Source of the DNA: Linanthus parryae
Lineage: Eukaryota; Streptophyta; Magnoliopsida; Ericales; Polemoniaceae
Assembly: GCA_023055425.1 (NCBI GenBank)
Contig: JALGPY010000010.1
Coordinates: 16,837,363 to 16,901,362 of the forward strand
Direction: 5' to 3'
DNA: 64,000 nt
A program made the position numbers and the translations under genes. Position 1 is the first letter of the stretch; every line of letters starts with the position of its first letter. Positions 23,815 through 34,316 of the stretch are shown one piece after another. The notes under the pieces are model-generated. The model was given only the letters and a program-made list of their open reading frames with translations. It made no database searches and had not been told where the DNA came from.

Positions 23815-25332
23815 TGACACGTATTCTTACGTGTGTACGCAAGTGCACGGTCGAGTAATAAAGTGTGAGTATTTTTAATACTCGGGTTGTCGAATCCCAC
23901 GAGGACAAGCTCGTAACAAGCTTTAACTAACTAATTAATTGAGTTTACTAAGTAACCGGTAAAAAGTGTTGAGAATTGTGAGGTTGCCACCCCCAAACAA
24001 GTGGCTCTACGTAACTAAGAACTGCAAATTAAATGAATGATAGTAATAAGAGTATGGAGAAACTAGATGATTTAGGGTCCCTAGGATGCTTAGTTTATTT
24101 CCGGATTCAATTCACAACACTTCACTATTTCTTTCACCATATCAGATTATACTCGTAACACATATCTCTCAATCATGTATCACACTACGGTGTAATCAAC
24201 AACAAATCCTCTCAGCCTAATGTTGTTACTCACACTACTCTAGTTGATATAATAAAGGTACCTACAAGACCTTTCAACCTTGCTAAGCTATCACTTTAAC
24301 ATAATCAACTGAAACAATCTTTATGTGATCACTCTCATTCTTTCACCTCTAAGTCTCAAGAATATTAAGAGTGTCTTCCTACTCTTCACGAACCTAGGGT
24401 TGAGTTATTTTCATACACTCTCCTAGATAACTAACATGCTATGGGTGATCAAGCCTCACATGCTAAGAATTAAGAACTCAAGTAAATGAATGGTGAGAAT
24501 CAAAAGTGAAATTAAGCTTTAAGCATGAAGTAAATCCATGAATCCATCAATCAACCAAGTAAACCCTAGTTCTCCATAATCACCTAGCTATTAGTTTAGC
24601 TAGACATGAAATATCTTGATAAAAGCATGATCTCCATAAAAAATAGTACAAGAGATGAAGAAAAAGAATCAAACGATGAAATCCTTGAAGATGGGGCTTG
24701 AATCCTCTCTTCCTTGAACTCCCGTGCGTCTCTCTCTCTTCCTCCGTCGTGTTGTTATGTTCTTCCAAGTCTTCTTCACGTTTTTTAATCTCATGGGGCG
24801 AATTTTTAATGTACTTTGCTTAAAATGCATTACAACCCCTCCAGTTTGTAATTCCCGTCCAGAATTGTAAGCTGATCTTGCGCAGGCCATATCTCTTGCA
24901 TCCGGACTCGCATTAAGCTCAGTGACCTATATTCGAGAAAGCTATTTGAGTCTACTTTCATTTGGCACCGGTCTCACTCCAAAATTATTTGTAGAACTCA
25001 AGATATCATCATATTAATGCAGACTAGTCATCCTAGCTTCTCCAACTTTGCTTCTCTTCGTTCCACTCGTGCTCCCGTTGTTTCCGAAGTTCCTTCCATG
25101 CCTAGTGTCAACCAATTAGCATCCGTTCCTGTGAATACAACATGATCAAACATACCAAGCGATTATATTTGACAAATAACAGCTAAATATGCATAGAAAC
25201 GCCCGGACTAACAATACAAAGCATGTGAAGCATCAAGTGATAAAACGACTCAGATTCTTTAACATTAAGCTCAAATCACACGTGATATTGTGGTAAATGG
25301 AGGTAATAGATAGCTCCTAAAAGGAGCTATCA
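23815..25332 (-). repeat. Y' 3' LTR
   Basis: 1518 bp. The plus strand reads TGACACGTATTC... to ...GGAGCTATCA. It is highly similar to 30738-32255, with scattered substitutions. The minus-strand open frames inside are not genes. Confidence 0.93.
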
Positions 25333-28300
25333 AATTCCCCCACACTACCTTCTTGCTCGTCTCGAGCAACACTCGCTTCCAAGATTCACATATATGTTTC
25401 TTTTTCCTTAGACGCAAAAACTCAAACACTGGACTATGCAATCTACATGACTATGAACAATGCAACTCGATTATACACAATGCAGGGAATTAAAGAACAT
25501 ATTTTTTTCTTTTTAGTAGAGATTGGGCAATCTCAAAGAATAAACAGGCATGTCATAAGGCTCTCACATCCCCTAAAAGTTTCTAAACTTCGGTGATGGA
25601 TAGAACTTGCGGCCAGTTTCGTCCGACAGAATGGCCACGGACACAAAATAAGTTTCTTCCGCACACTCGTCAAACGTATCCCTAGCACTTACCATCCAAG
25701 CTATTTATCCACAGGTTTCAATTGTTGACGGCTTTAGGACGGGTAGGATAGGATATTTAGAAGCGCAGTCCTAGACGTCATGATACACTCACAAAAACCC
25801 GATTCTCACACTCGCTCACAAAAATCCAAGGAACCCCACCGAACTAACTACTCCGTCCCTCATTCCCTCAATCTTTGTGCAACGCCGTTCTCTGGCCACA
25901 AATTTGAAGAAGTGATCTCGAACAATAGCTAATCACCTTGGTCTTCATGAAGTTTAATTTCCGGCTCCCTATTCCATTTCAATTTCATCCTTCTGTTTTT
26001 TTTTTCTTTTTTTTTTTCAATTTCAATTTCATTCTCAATAAGCACATGGAGCGACCAATGATGATACAATATCCAAGAAGATCAAATCAAAATAGATAAC
26101 GTGGGGGTGGAATGTGTCAAATCAAATGATGAAATCAAATATATATCAACACCCCCACACTCGATGTAAAGCATATCTCGAACCCGGTAGTCAATATGTA
26201 AACGTGCCAATTCCAACCAATCCTCCTCATCACCTAAGATGTAGAAAATATGAATGAAGTGCAAGCACGTTCTACTATAAGATCAACCAACCCCCACCCC
26301 ATGACGTGCGGAAAAAGTATAACGCACTACGGCACTCCACATGTGGTCGTGGTGTAATGACACGACTCACCGCCACACCGAAGTGTGTTGCCGTCTCTAA
26401 CTCACCCTCACATCCCCTCCAAATATGACATGTAAGAATGTCCACTCAATATGTATAATATCAGCTCACCCTCAACGAACCTCCATAACTCGACTCCCTC
26501 TATCATGACGCATAGGAAGCGACCATTCTAACTAGTGTTGAAAGTCACAAGGAACGGTTTCCTAGGCTAGAGGCTGTGAATAAAAAGGGGTAGTTGGATC
26601 AAATAGGGGTAACGAGTGGACCTGGTAGATGGAGATGGTACGTGAGGTCCCCATTAAATCACTCGCACAACTGTTTCGTAGCCACTACGAGGAGGGTTGA
26701 CGACTACCTAAGTGACGGTGGTGTAGCGCTAGTAGGATAACTAGTTTGAGAGACAGCTACTCACAACTCTCAAGTGCATTGGCCCTATAGCCTTCCTACT
26801 CCAGATTCTCGCGTCTACCTTACCTCAGATTTTCATAGTACCTAGGGAATACTATCATTGAGCCCTCTCCGCGCTTACTCTCTTCAATTGCCCTTTCTCA
26901 AAAATTTCAATTTTTAGGGTTTTTCCTATTTTCCATTTTTTTTATTTATTTTTAATTTAATTTTCCTAACTCTATATGATTGGTCCAACTCTATGAACGA
27001 ACAACTATTGAGTAGGGGGACTCAATATTTAAAAGTGCAAAAATTATATACAATGCAAATATTTAAACGTGCATATGCAATCCTAACTCCGGCACCTACG
27101 TGCAGATTGACTCACTATTCTATATGTAACGACGCAATGCAAGTTAAGGCAAGTAAAGATATGTGTAACCCCCCCCCCCCCCCAACTTGAGATAATCATT
27201 TCCTCAATGAAATTAAAGTTTCCCCCCAATGACATGATCTCAACGTGTAAGGATTCAAAAAGACAAGTGTTGCATGGCACTTTGCGTAAAATGAATCATA
27301 TCGTCTAGAGCGATAATTTAAAGAGAGAGAATATGTAATACCTATGATCCCGGAGTACCATTATTACGGGATTAGATTCGTGAAAATTAGTAAAGAAGGA
27401 CCAAGTCGCTCGACCAAATTTTCCGAAAACTTGAGCAAGTTGAAGCAAGCATACCGTTGATGTGCTCCTTGGTGTTCCCGTCTTGAGTTTCTCTTTGAGC
27501 TTTGGCCGAATCCCCCTCCAAGGCAATGAATTGGAAGATTTAAGCTCTTGGAGCTCTTCCTCTTTGAATTCCCCCACACTCATTCCGCTCACTATCTCAA
27601 AAGCTAGAGAGTTAATCCGCTCACTATCTCAAAAACTTCGCGATTTGGGTGCGTTTTGGGTTTGGGGTAAGTTGGTGTCTTGAAGTTTTGGAGAGGAAGA
27701 AGATGAATTTGGGAAGTTTTTTATCCAAATTGGGGTGTTAGGGGACTTGTTGGTTGGATATAGGCTTTAAACAATCAAGAAAATACCGAAAAACACCCCT
27801 TAAATCGGACAAACCCGCCCGATTTCGGCCCCCATTTCGGCCCGAAATGGGTGCCCCTATTTCGGCCAAAAATGGGGCCGAAATAACTGTAGCAATCTCA
27901 AACAGTGGGAATGTTTGATTTCGGGGCCGAAATCAGTGTATTTCGGCCCGAAATTGGTGTCGAAATGCACTGCTTTCGCCCGTTTTGTTTTTGCTCTATC
28001 TTCTTCATCCGGTATCCGATTAGTGCGATTCTTGAACCGTTGGACTCCACACTCGATGCGGAAACAATTTTTGACTAGAAAATTCCCAAATCCAAGAAAG
28101 TTTCGATGTCTTCTCAATTTATCTCTCTTATGCAAAGAATCTCACCTCCAAAGCTCTTGAACTTTTATCTCCTCTCCGGATTCCGATGCGTGCAACCCCG
28201 ATACTCCAACTTTCTACCATGTTACTCATGAATAATTAGCTACTCCTCGACCTCGTAGCTCCTTTATCAAGCTCAATGCTCCTGGTTAGCTCGTTGTTCC

Positions 28301-28537
28301 TCGTTTTTCATGCAAACTTGTGCACATGAATCAAAGCAAAGAATCCGGAGGTCCTCGGTACCTGCACACTCATCGAATAAATTAAAACACCCTCTCTCTC
28401 ATCTCTCACTATCAAATATGGATAATTCAAAGAACATAAATAAAATAAAATAACAAAATCCCTACTCTACCTTGGGTTGCCTCCCAAGAAGCGCTTGTAA
28501 TTTAAGGTCGACGGCGCGACCAAGTTACCTCTTCCAC
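25333..28537 (-). other. Y' non-coding region between protease and 3' LTR
   Basis: About 3.2 kb without a domain. The part 25333-27475 is the counterpart of Y's internal region. A purine tract (minus strand ggggaatt) touches the LTR at 25333. A pure C run lies at about 27170-27184. The part 27476-28480 is specific to Y' and includes the TTTCGGCCC palindromes (27780-27985). At about 28470-28510 the minus strand has a 'cttgggaggcaaccc' stretch that in larger Athila/Tat elements follows pol, so RT to integrase may have been deleted upstream of it. Confidence 0.75.
27780..27985. repeat. Cluster of TTTCGGCC/CGAAAT palindromes
   Basis: Several near-palindromic units of the kind 'atttcggcccgaaat' and 'ggggccgaaat' within 200 bases, pairable into hairpins. 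There is no coding frame of note. It lies in the Y'-specific non-coding segment. Confidence 0.7.
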
Positions 28538-29100
28538 CTAGAAAAGTGGCTTCGCACGACGTGCCCAATCCTCTTGTGGTCTCTGCAGGATCTTCCAGAC
28601 GACCTTGTGCTTCACTTTAGGATCAAGTGGATCTTCCTTTGTCACATCTTGAATTTGATGCACTACATGCATGTCATGTCGAACTGCTGACTGCCCCTGA
28701 GACTGTTGGGGTGTGGGATTGAAAACCCTGAAAGTATCACGTACATCATTGATCCATATGATCAACTCCCCATTCTCAACATCTATCAATGTCCGACCGG
28801 TAGCCAAGAAGGGCCTTCCTAGAATAACCGAAACGTCTCTTGGCGACATATCTTGAATGAAAAAATAAGCTGAGATGATGAGACTCCCAACCTTCACCAA
28901 GACATCTTCAACCACCCCATAGGCTTTCTTTGATGACTTATCTGCAAATTGCATATTAATCAAGGTGGATCGCGCCCCCACACCTAACTTCAGAAATACC
29001 GAGAGTGGCTTCAGATTGAAACTAGCACCCAAGTCACATAGGGCCTGTCCCGTGTAGGCTCCACCTAAAGTAGCTTCAATTACGAAGCTGTCAGGATCCT
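28538..29100 (-). pseudogene. Y' protease
   Basis: Minus strand, Athila/Tat-like retropepsin. The active site is DLGA at about 29035-29024 (context CDLGASFNLKPLSVF). It is followed by 'AYGVVEDVLVKVG' and the flap/substrate-strand signature 'VILGRPFLATGRTLIDVENG'. The frame ends at 28538 after a basic tail. It is preceded by two stops near 29105, so it is not joined to gag in frame. Expected role: processing of gag. No RT follows. Confidence 0.85.
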
Positions 29101-30604
29101 TCTATTTATGAAGTTACCCATGTAAGGCACATGAGCTAACCTGCTCAATCAAGCCCAAAGTCTGAAAGTAATCAACAAGTTTCTTACCCAACACTGCATC
29201 TTTCATGAATTTAGCATACTTAGGCATCATTTTGACTGCCTCAATGAGTGGTATGTTAATGTGAAGTTTGGAGAAGATAGATACAAATTTCCTATAATCC
29301 TCATAGTCGTCTCTCTTCTTCCTGCTACGCAATGGAAAAGGGAGATTCTCGGAAGAAGAAAGGGGTGGAGTTACCTCATTGGTCACTTCCTCAGCCGAAG
29401 TCATGCCCTTTGATTGAGGGACCATGAAAGGAGTCTTCTCAGAATAGAAGATTTCACGCTCCTTTTGATTTGATGCTTCTTCTCTGGCATGACTTGGGTA
29501 GGGAAGGTAAGTCAGTGAAATCCCGCTGTGAGTAGTGATGGCTTCAGCATGTTCCTGAGATGTATCAATACTTCTCTCCAGTGCTTTTTGGTCGAGTTGT
29601 TTCTTCAAAGACACAATTACAGCTTTAGCCAGCTGGAGTGAAGCTGCAACAGTAGTGAACTGAGTTTGCATGCTCATCATGTGTTCACCCATCATCTTCA
29701 TCATATTTTTCATTTTTGCTAACTCTGAAGCTTTTGCCTGTTGCTGCGGATACAAGTCTGCAACATCTGCTTCCGGTTTTACCTTCACTTCATTCACCTG
29801 AACAGTATTGTAGGCAACTGAGTTATGCTTCATTGGAACTGGGTTGTGGTAAGACTTTCCCATGATCTCCTCATGTTTAACCACACATCTAACCAGCTTA
29901 TATGCCCCCTCCAAATCACTTGAACAGGAAATTACCCCCAGCTTCAATATCAAGCTTGTCTTTATCAAACTTGTCAAGTGCATCATAGAATACACGAATG
30001 ATGTCCCCTTCGTCAATTCTGTGGTTTAGGCAATTGGTAACAATAGGTTGATGCGCTCCCATGCGTGGACCAATGATTCACTCTCCTGTTGTCTGAAATT
30101 CCAAATCTCGTTCTGTAGCTAAATCATCCGGGAGAATGGAAAAAATCTAACCATAAACTGCGAGACACACTCTTCCCAAGTTTTGATGGAGTTTGATGGC
30201 AAAGAGTCCAACCAATCCTGGGCTGCTCCCGTAAGGCAATAAGGGAACATCATCAGTTTAAGTGCGTCGGCAGTGACCCCCTTGTAGTGGGTATAAGTAC
30301 AATAATGCTGAAATTCCCCAATAAATTCATGAGGATCTTCGTCTTTAGTGCCCGCGAATGGGAACTCATCCCTTACAAATTGAATTTCCTTCAGCTCTAG
30401 GCAAAAATTCTCTGCCGGAATTGGTGGCACTACAATTGCCGGCTCAGTTCCTTTCAGGTTCACCTCAAATCCTTTGATGATTGCCTTCCTAGAGCGGTTG
30501 TAGGGAATTGAGGATGTTGCTACCCGTATTTTCTCTTCAATCTTAGCTAACCTAGCCTCCAGCTGTTCTTGGGTAGGGCTTCTCGGCTCTTGTCCCTCTT
30601 CCAT
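29101..30604 (-). pseudogene. Y' gag (broken in the middle)
   Basis: It likely starts at 30604 (MEEGQEPRSPTQEQLEARL), the in-frame ATG nearest the gag-like sequence. The capsid core is in the first frame (to 30119): 'PHEFIGEFQHYCTYTHYKG', 'GAAQDWLDSLPSNSI', 'WEECVSQFMVRFFP'. A stop at 30118 and a further frame break near 30020 separate it from the rest. The C-terminal part (30016-29114) has a coiled-coil-like Met/Lys/Gln region and 'IPLIEAVKMMPKYAKFMKDAV', typical of the gag-protease junction in Athila/Tat elements. No zinc knuckle seen. Confidence 0.85.
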
Positions 30605-30713
30605 CGATTCCTGAGAAAACAGCACTAGCAAACCCGTGAGGTAACAAAGAGTAAACAGAACAAAAATAGAATGTAAACTAACCTAATTGCTAACTAAAAC
30701 TTGTTAACCGTTG
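30605..30713 (-). other. Y' leader between primer site and gag
   Basis: About 110 bases, non-coding. The Y/Y' difference begins here: in Y the primer-binding site runs directly into sequence that in Y' lies at about 27475. Confidence 0.6.
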
Positions 30714-30731
30714 TCCCCGGCAACGGCGCCA
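30714..30731 (-). promoter_or_regulatory. Y' primer-binding site (tRNA-Asp type)
   Basis: The minus strand reads TGGCGCCGTTGCCGGGGA, six bases from the 5' LTR end at 30738. Confidence 0.93.
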
Positions 30732-30737
30732 AAAACT

Positions 30738-32255
30738 TGACACGTATTCTTACGTGTGTACGCAAGTGCACGGTCGAGTAATAAAGTGTTAGTATTTTTA
30801 ATACTCGGGTTGTCGAATCCCACGAGGACAAGCTCGTAATAAGCTGTAACTAACTAATTAATTGAGTTTACTAAGTAACCGGTAAAAAGTGTTGAGAATT
30901 GTGAGGTTGCCACCCCGAAACAAGTGGCTCTACGTAACTAAGAATTGCAAATTAAATGAATGATAGTACTAAGAGTATGGAGAAACAAGATGATTTAGGT
31001 TCCCAGCGATGCTTAGTTGATTTCCGGATTCAATTCACAACACTTCACTATTTATTTTACCATATCAGATTGTACTCGTAACACATATCTCTCAATCATG
31101 TATCACACTGCGGTGTAATCAACAACAAATCCTTTCAGCCTAATGTTGTTACTCACACTACTCTAGTTGATATAATAAAGGTACCTACAAGACCTCTCAA
31201 CCTTGCAAAGTTATCACTTTAACATAATCAACTGAAACAATCTTTATGTGATCACTCTCATTCTTTCACCTCTCAGTCTCAAGAATATTAAGAGTGTCTT
31301 CCTACTCTTCACGAACCTAGGGTTGAGTTATTTTCATACACTCTCCTAGATAACTAACATGCTATGGGTGATCAAGCCTCACATGCTAAGAATTAAGAAC
31401 TCAAGTAGAAGACTTGTGAGAATCAAAAGTGAAATTAAGCTTTAAGCATGAAGTAAATCCATGAATCCATCAATCAACCAAGTAAACCCTAGTTCTCCAT
31501 AATCACCTAGCTATGAGTTTAGCTAGACATGAAATATCTTGATAAAATCATGATCTCCATATAAAATAGTACAAGAGATGAAGAAAAAGAATCAAACGAT
31601 GAAATCCTTGAAGATGGGGATTGAATCCTCTCTTCCTTGAACTCCCGTGCGTCCCTCTCTCTTCCTCCTTCGTGTTTTTATGTTCTTCCAAGTCTTCTTC
31701 ACGTTTTTTAATCAGCTAAGGCGAATTTAGAATGTACTTTGCTGAAATTGCATTACAGCATCTCCAGTTTGTAATTCCCGTCCAGAATTGTAAGCTGATC
31801 TTGCGCAAGCTATGTCTCTCTCATCCGGAATCAGATTAAGCTCCGTGACCTATAGTAGGAAAGCCCTTTGGGTCTTCTTTAATTTGGCACCGGTCTCACT
31901 CTAAAACTATTTTTAGAACTCAAGATATCATCAAATTAGTGCAGACTGGTCATCCTAGCTTCTCCATCTTTGCTTCTCTTCGTTCCACTCGTGCTCCTGT
32001 TGTTTCCGAAGTTCGTTCCATACGTCCTATCAACCAATTAGCATCCGTTCCGATCAATACAACATGAACAAATATACCAAGCGATTATATTTGACAAATA
32101 ACAACTAAATATGCATAGAAACGCCCGGAATAACAATACAAAGCATGTGAAGCATCAAGTGATAAAACGACTCAGATTCTTTAACATTAAGCTCAAATCA
32201 CACGTGATAATGTGGTAAAATGGAGGTAATCTATAGCTCCTAAAAGGCGCTTTCA
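30738..32255 (-). repeat. Y' 5' LTR
   Basis: 1518 bp, the same length as the 3' LTR. The outer end on the plus strand reads 'gcgctttca' where the other LTR has 'gagctatca', a local change at the very terminus. Confidence 0.93.
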
Positions 32256-32624
32256 CAGGACAAGACTGATGAAGAAGACAATGAGAAAGAGGAAGGAGAG
32301 CAGGAGGAAGATGAAGATCAAACCCCTTAATCTTGCCAATTCTTTTTTCCACATTCTTAAGTTTTCAAAATTTTCCAGACACTTGATCCAACATCTTCAG
32401 TCTTTTTGATGAAAGTCAAAAAGGGGGAGAAAATTCTATGTTTCAGTTTAGGATTTTAGGTTTATTTGATGTTATCTGCTAAACATTTTAGGTGTTTTTG
32501 TTGGTATTTAAATAAGTTTGATCTTTTTGGAATAACTGTGTCTTTCAATTGGAGACTAATTTGTTTATTTTGCAGAGACTAAGGATCAAACAGAATTTGG
32601 TTTAATCTTTCATCATGGGGAATT
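32256..32624 (+). pseudogene. X accessory ORF C-terminus and 3' UTR
   Basis: 32261-32330 continues the acidic Asp/Glu-rich tail of the accessory ORF and stops at 32330. A strong purine tract 'aaaaagggggagaaaa' lies at about 32409-32424 but is 200 bases from the LTR. The tract next to the LTR is the weaker 'ggggaattt' (32617-32625). The 3' LTR starts at 32625, judged by the 5' LTR start and the target duplication. Confidence 0.75.
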
Positions 32625-33937
32625 TGAAATCTCAGGTTGTTCAAGACTTGAAAGAGCTTGGCTATTTTAAGTCCTTGAAACAGCTTTCAAATCCTTGAAT
32701 CAGCTTCAGAGGCTTGAAAATAGTGTTGGCTATTTTCAAGGCCTTGTAACTGGATTCAAAGCCTTGAAACTGTTAAACCTGAAAGCATATTCTCAGGGGC
32801 AGTTTTTCTATTAACTCCCTGATCTAATTTATTATCTCTCTTGCATATGTTTGATTACATGTTGTTATATGATGAAAGACATATTGTTAAACATGTTTTG
32901 AATCGTACTATATCAACTGTTTGACCATGATAACGCAGGAAATATTGTTTCCAAGTTTGCAGGATTGTTTCCTAAACTAGAATGCTGCAGATTTGGAAAC
33001 ACTTGAAGACATTGATCCTGTGATCAATCAGACGTGTTTGACCGCTTCTCATAATGGTTAAATGAAGGTCTACAACAATATCTCTGAAGATCATGATCAT
33101 TCAACCGTTGGAGAAGATCTCAAAATAGTCAAACTCTGTTGCCTACAAAATAGGAAGGTTGTTGCTGAAAATCTGGAGAGATTTGCGGAGCTGTTGAAGT
33201 ATTTAAAGAGCTAAAATTCGAAGCAACAACAACACAATTCTCAACGGGAAAATACAAAGAAAGCATTCTGGATTGAAAAGCATCAAAGAAGTTTTTCATC
33301 TCTTCCAATCCATACACAGAAGTTCACTTCATTTCACTGCAGTTTTCTACTCTTAAGTGATCTTCTCTATAGAGATATATTGGTAGATCATTTCTGTATT
33401 ATTTCTACATTCATTCTCAAGGATTTTTCAAGGTGAACAATAGAGAATTCTTAGTTAATCAGTTAGCTAGAGCAAGTACTAGACAGGTTAGGGAAAACCA
33501 CAAGCTGTAACAGAGTAAGGGAACTCTCTGTGCTTGAGTTCTGGGGCTTAGCTTTTTATTAATAAGAATTGAGTTGAAAATCCTGCAGGGATCTAATCCC
33601 TGAGGTAGAGACGTAGGTCCAAGTGGACTGAACTCTATAAATCACTTGTCTTGTGCATTTTCAATTCATTTACTTTCAAAACTTTGCAACATACAAAAAC
33701 TGATTATTTTTTCAAGGGTTTGAACTTGTTTTCAAGGCCTTGAAAACAGCATACTTTTTCTAAAACGTTCTGCTACATTTCAAAGGATTGGACCTGTGTT
33801 CAAGGCCTTGAAATTCATTGTCTGCACTAGTTCTTCTACTTGTTAGCTGGTTTTGCAAAAATTTGGAATACTCTATTCAACCCCCCCCCCTTCTAGAGTA
33901 TCTTAGTTGCTTATACATCTGCTTACTCACACTTTCA
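32625..33937 (+). repeat. X 3' LTR
   Basis: 1313 bp, TGAAATCTCAGG to CACTTTCA, homologous to the 5' LTR without its DNA transposon. It holds palindrome copies at about 32734, 32754, 33730 (perfect) and 33799. Confidence 0.92.
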
Positions 33938-34316
33938 TCGTGGATAAATAGCTCGGATGGTAGGTGCTAGGGTTATGTTTGATGAGTGTGCGGAAGCAAC
34001 TTATTGAGTGTTCGTGCCCGTTCTGTCTGACAAAACTGGCCGCAAGTTCTACGAATCACCAAAGTTTAGAATCTTTTAGGGGATATGAGAGGCTTATGAC
34101 ATGTCGGTTTGTTCTTCGAGATTGCCCAATCTCCAACCAAAAAGAAAAAATATGTTCTTTACTTGATTGCATTGTTTATCGAGTTGCAGTGTTTAAAGTC
34201 GTGTAGATTGCATTTTCCAGTGTTTGAGTCATTGTGTCTAAGGTAAAGTAAAGATTAATGTGAATCTCGGAAGCAAGTGTTGCTCGAAAAGAGCAAGAAG
34301 GTAGTGTTGGGGAATT
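33938..34316 (+). other. Y internal region (right part) with purine tract
   Basis: Continues Y's non-coding internal DNA after the X target duplication. It matches the reverse complement of 25333-25715 in Y'. The purine tract 'ggggaatt' abuts the LTR at 34317. The open frame 33964-34206 is not a gene. Confidence 0.8.

Larger units (their letters stand above)
23815..32255 (-). mobile_element. Y': gag-protease-only gypsy element, minus strand
   Basis: A complete insertion with equal-length LTRs (1518 bp each) and a perfect 5-bp target duplication CAGGA (23810-23814 and 32256-32260). Read on the minus strand the order is: 5' LTR 32255-30738, tRNA-Asp primer site, gag, protease, long non-coding region, purine tract, 3' LTR 25332-23815. 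There is no RT, RNase H or integrase. It belongs to the same family as Y and is the last insertion in the tower. It would depend on enzymes from another element to move, as described for TR-GAG type elements. Confidence 0.93.
14145..33937 (+). mobile_element. X: SIRE-like Ty1/copia element
   Basis: Its own sequence is 14145-23814 plus 32256-33937. It has 5' and 3' LTRs, a tRNA-Met primer site, gag, protease, integrase, RT, RNase H, then an extra ORF downstream of pol, as in the SIRE lineage. Termini are TGAAAT...CTTTCA with a 5-bp inverted repeat (TGAAA/TTTCA). The target duplication is ccgtg (14140-14144) versus tcgtg (33938-33942), one mismatch, and Y sequence continues across it. X is interrupted by Y' and carries a DNA transposon in its 5' LTR. 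All frames are broken. Confidence 0.92.

Noticed and set aside
14185..33814. CRISPR-like array from repeated palindromes
   Set aside because: Spacing is irregular, from tens of bases to kilobases, units lie in coding and LTR DNA, and the setting is a plant retroelement.
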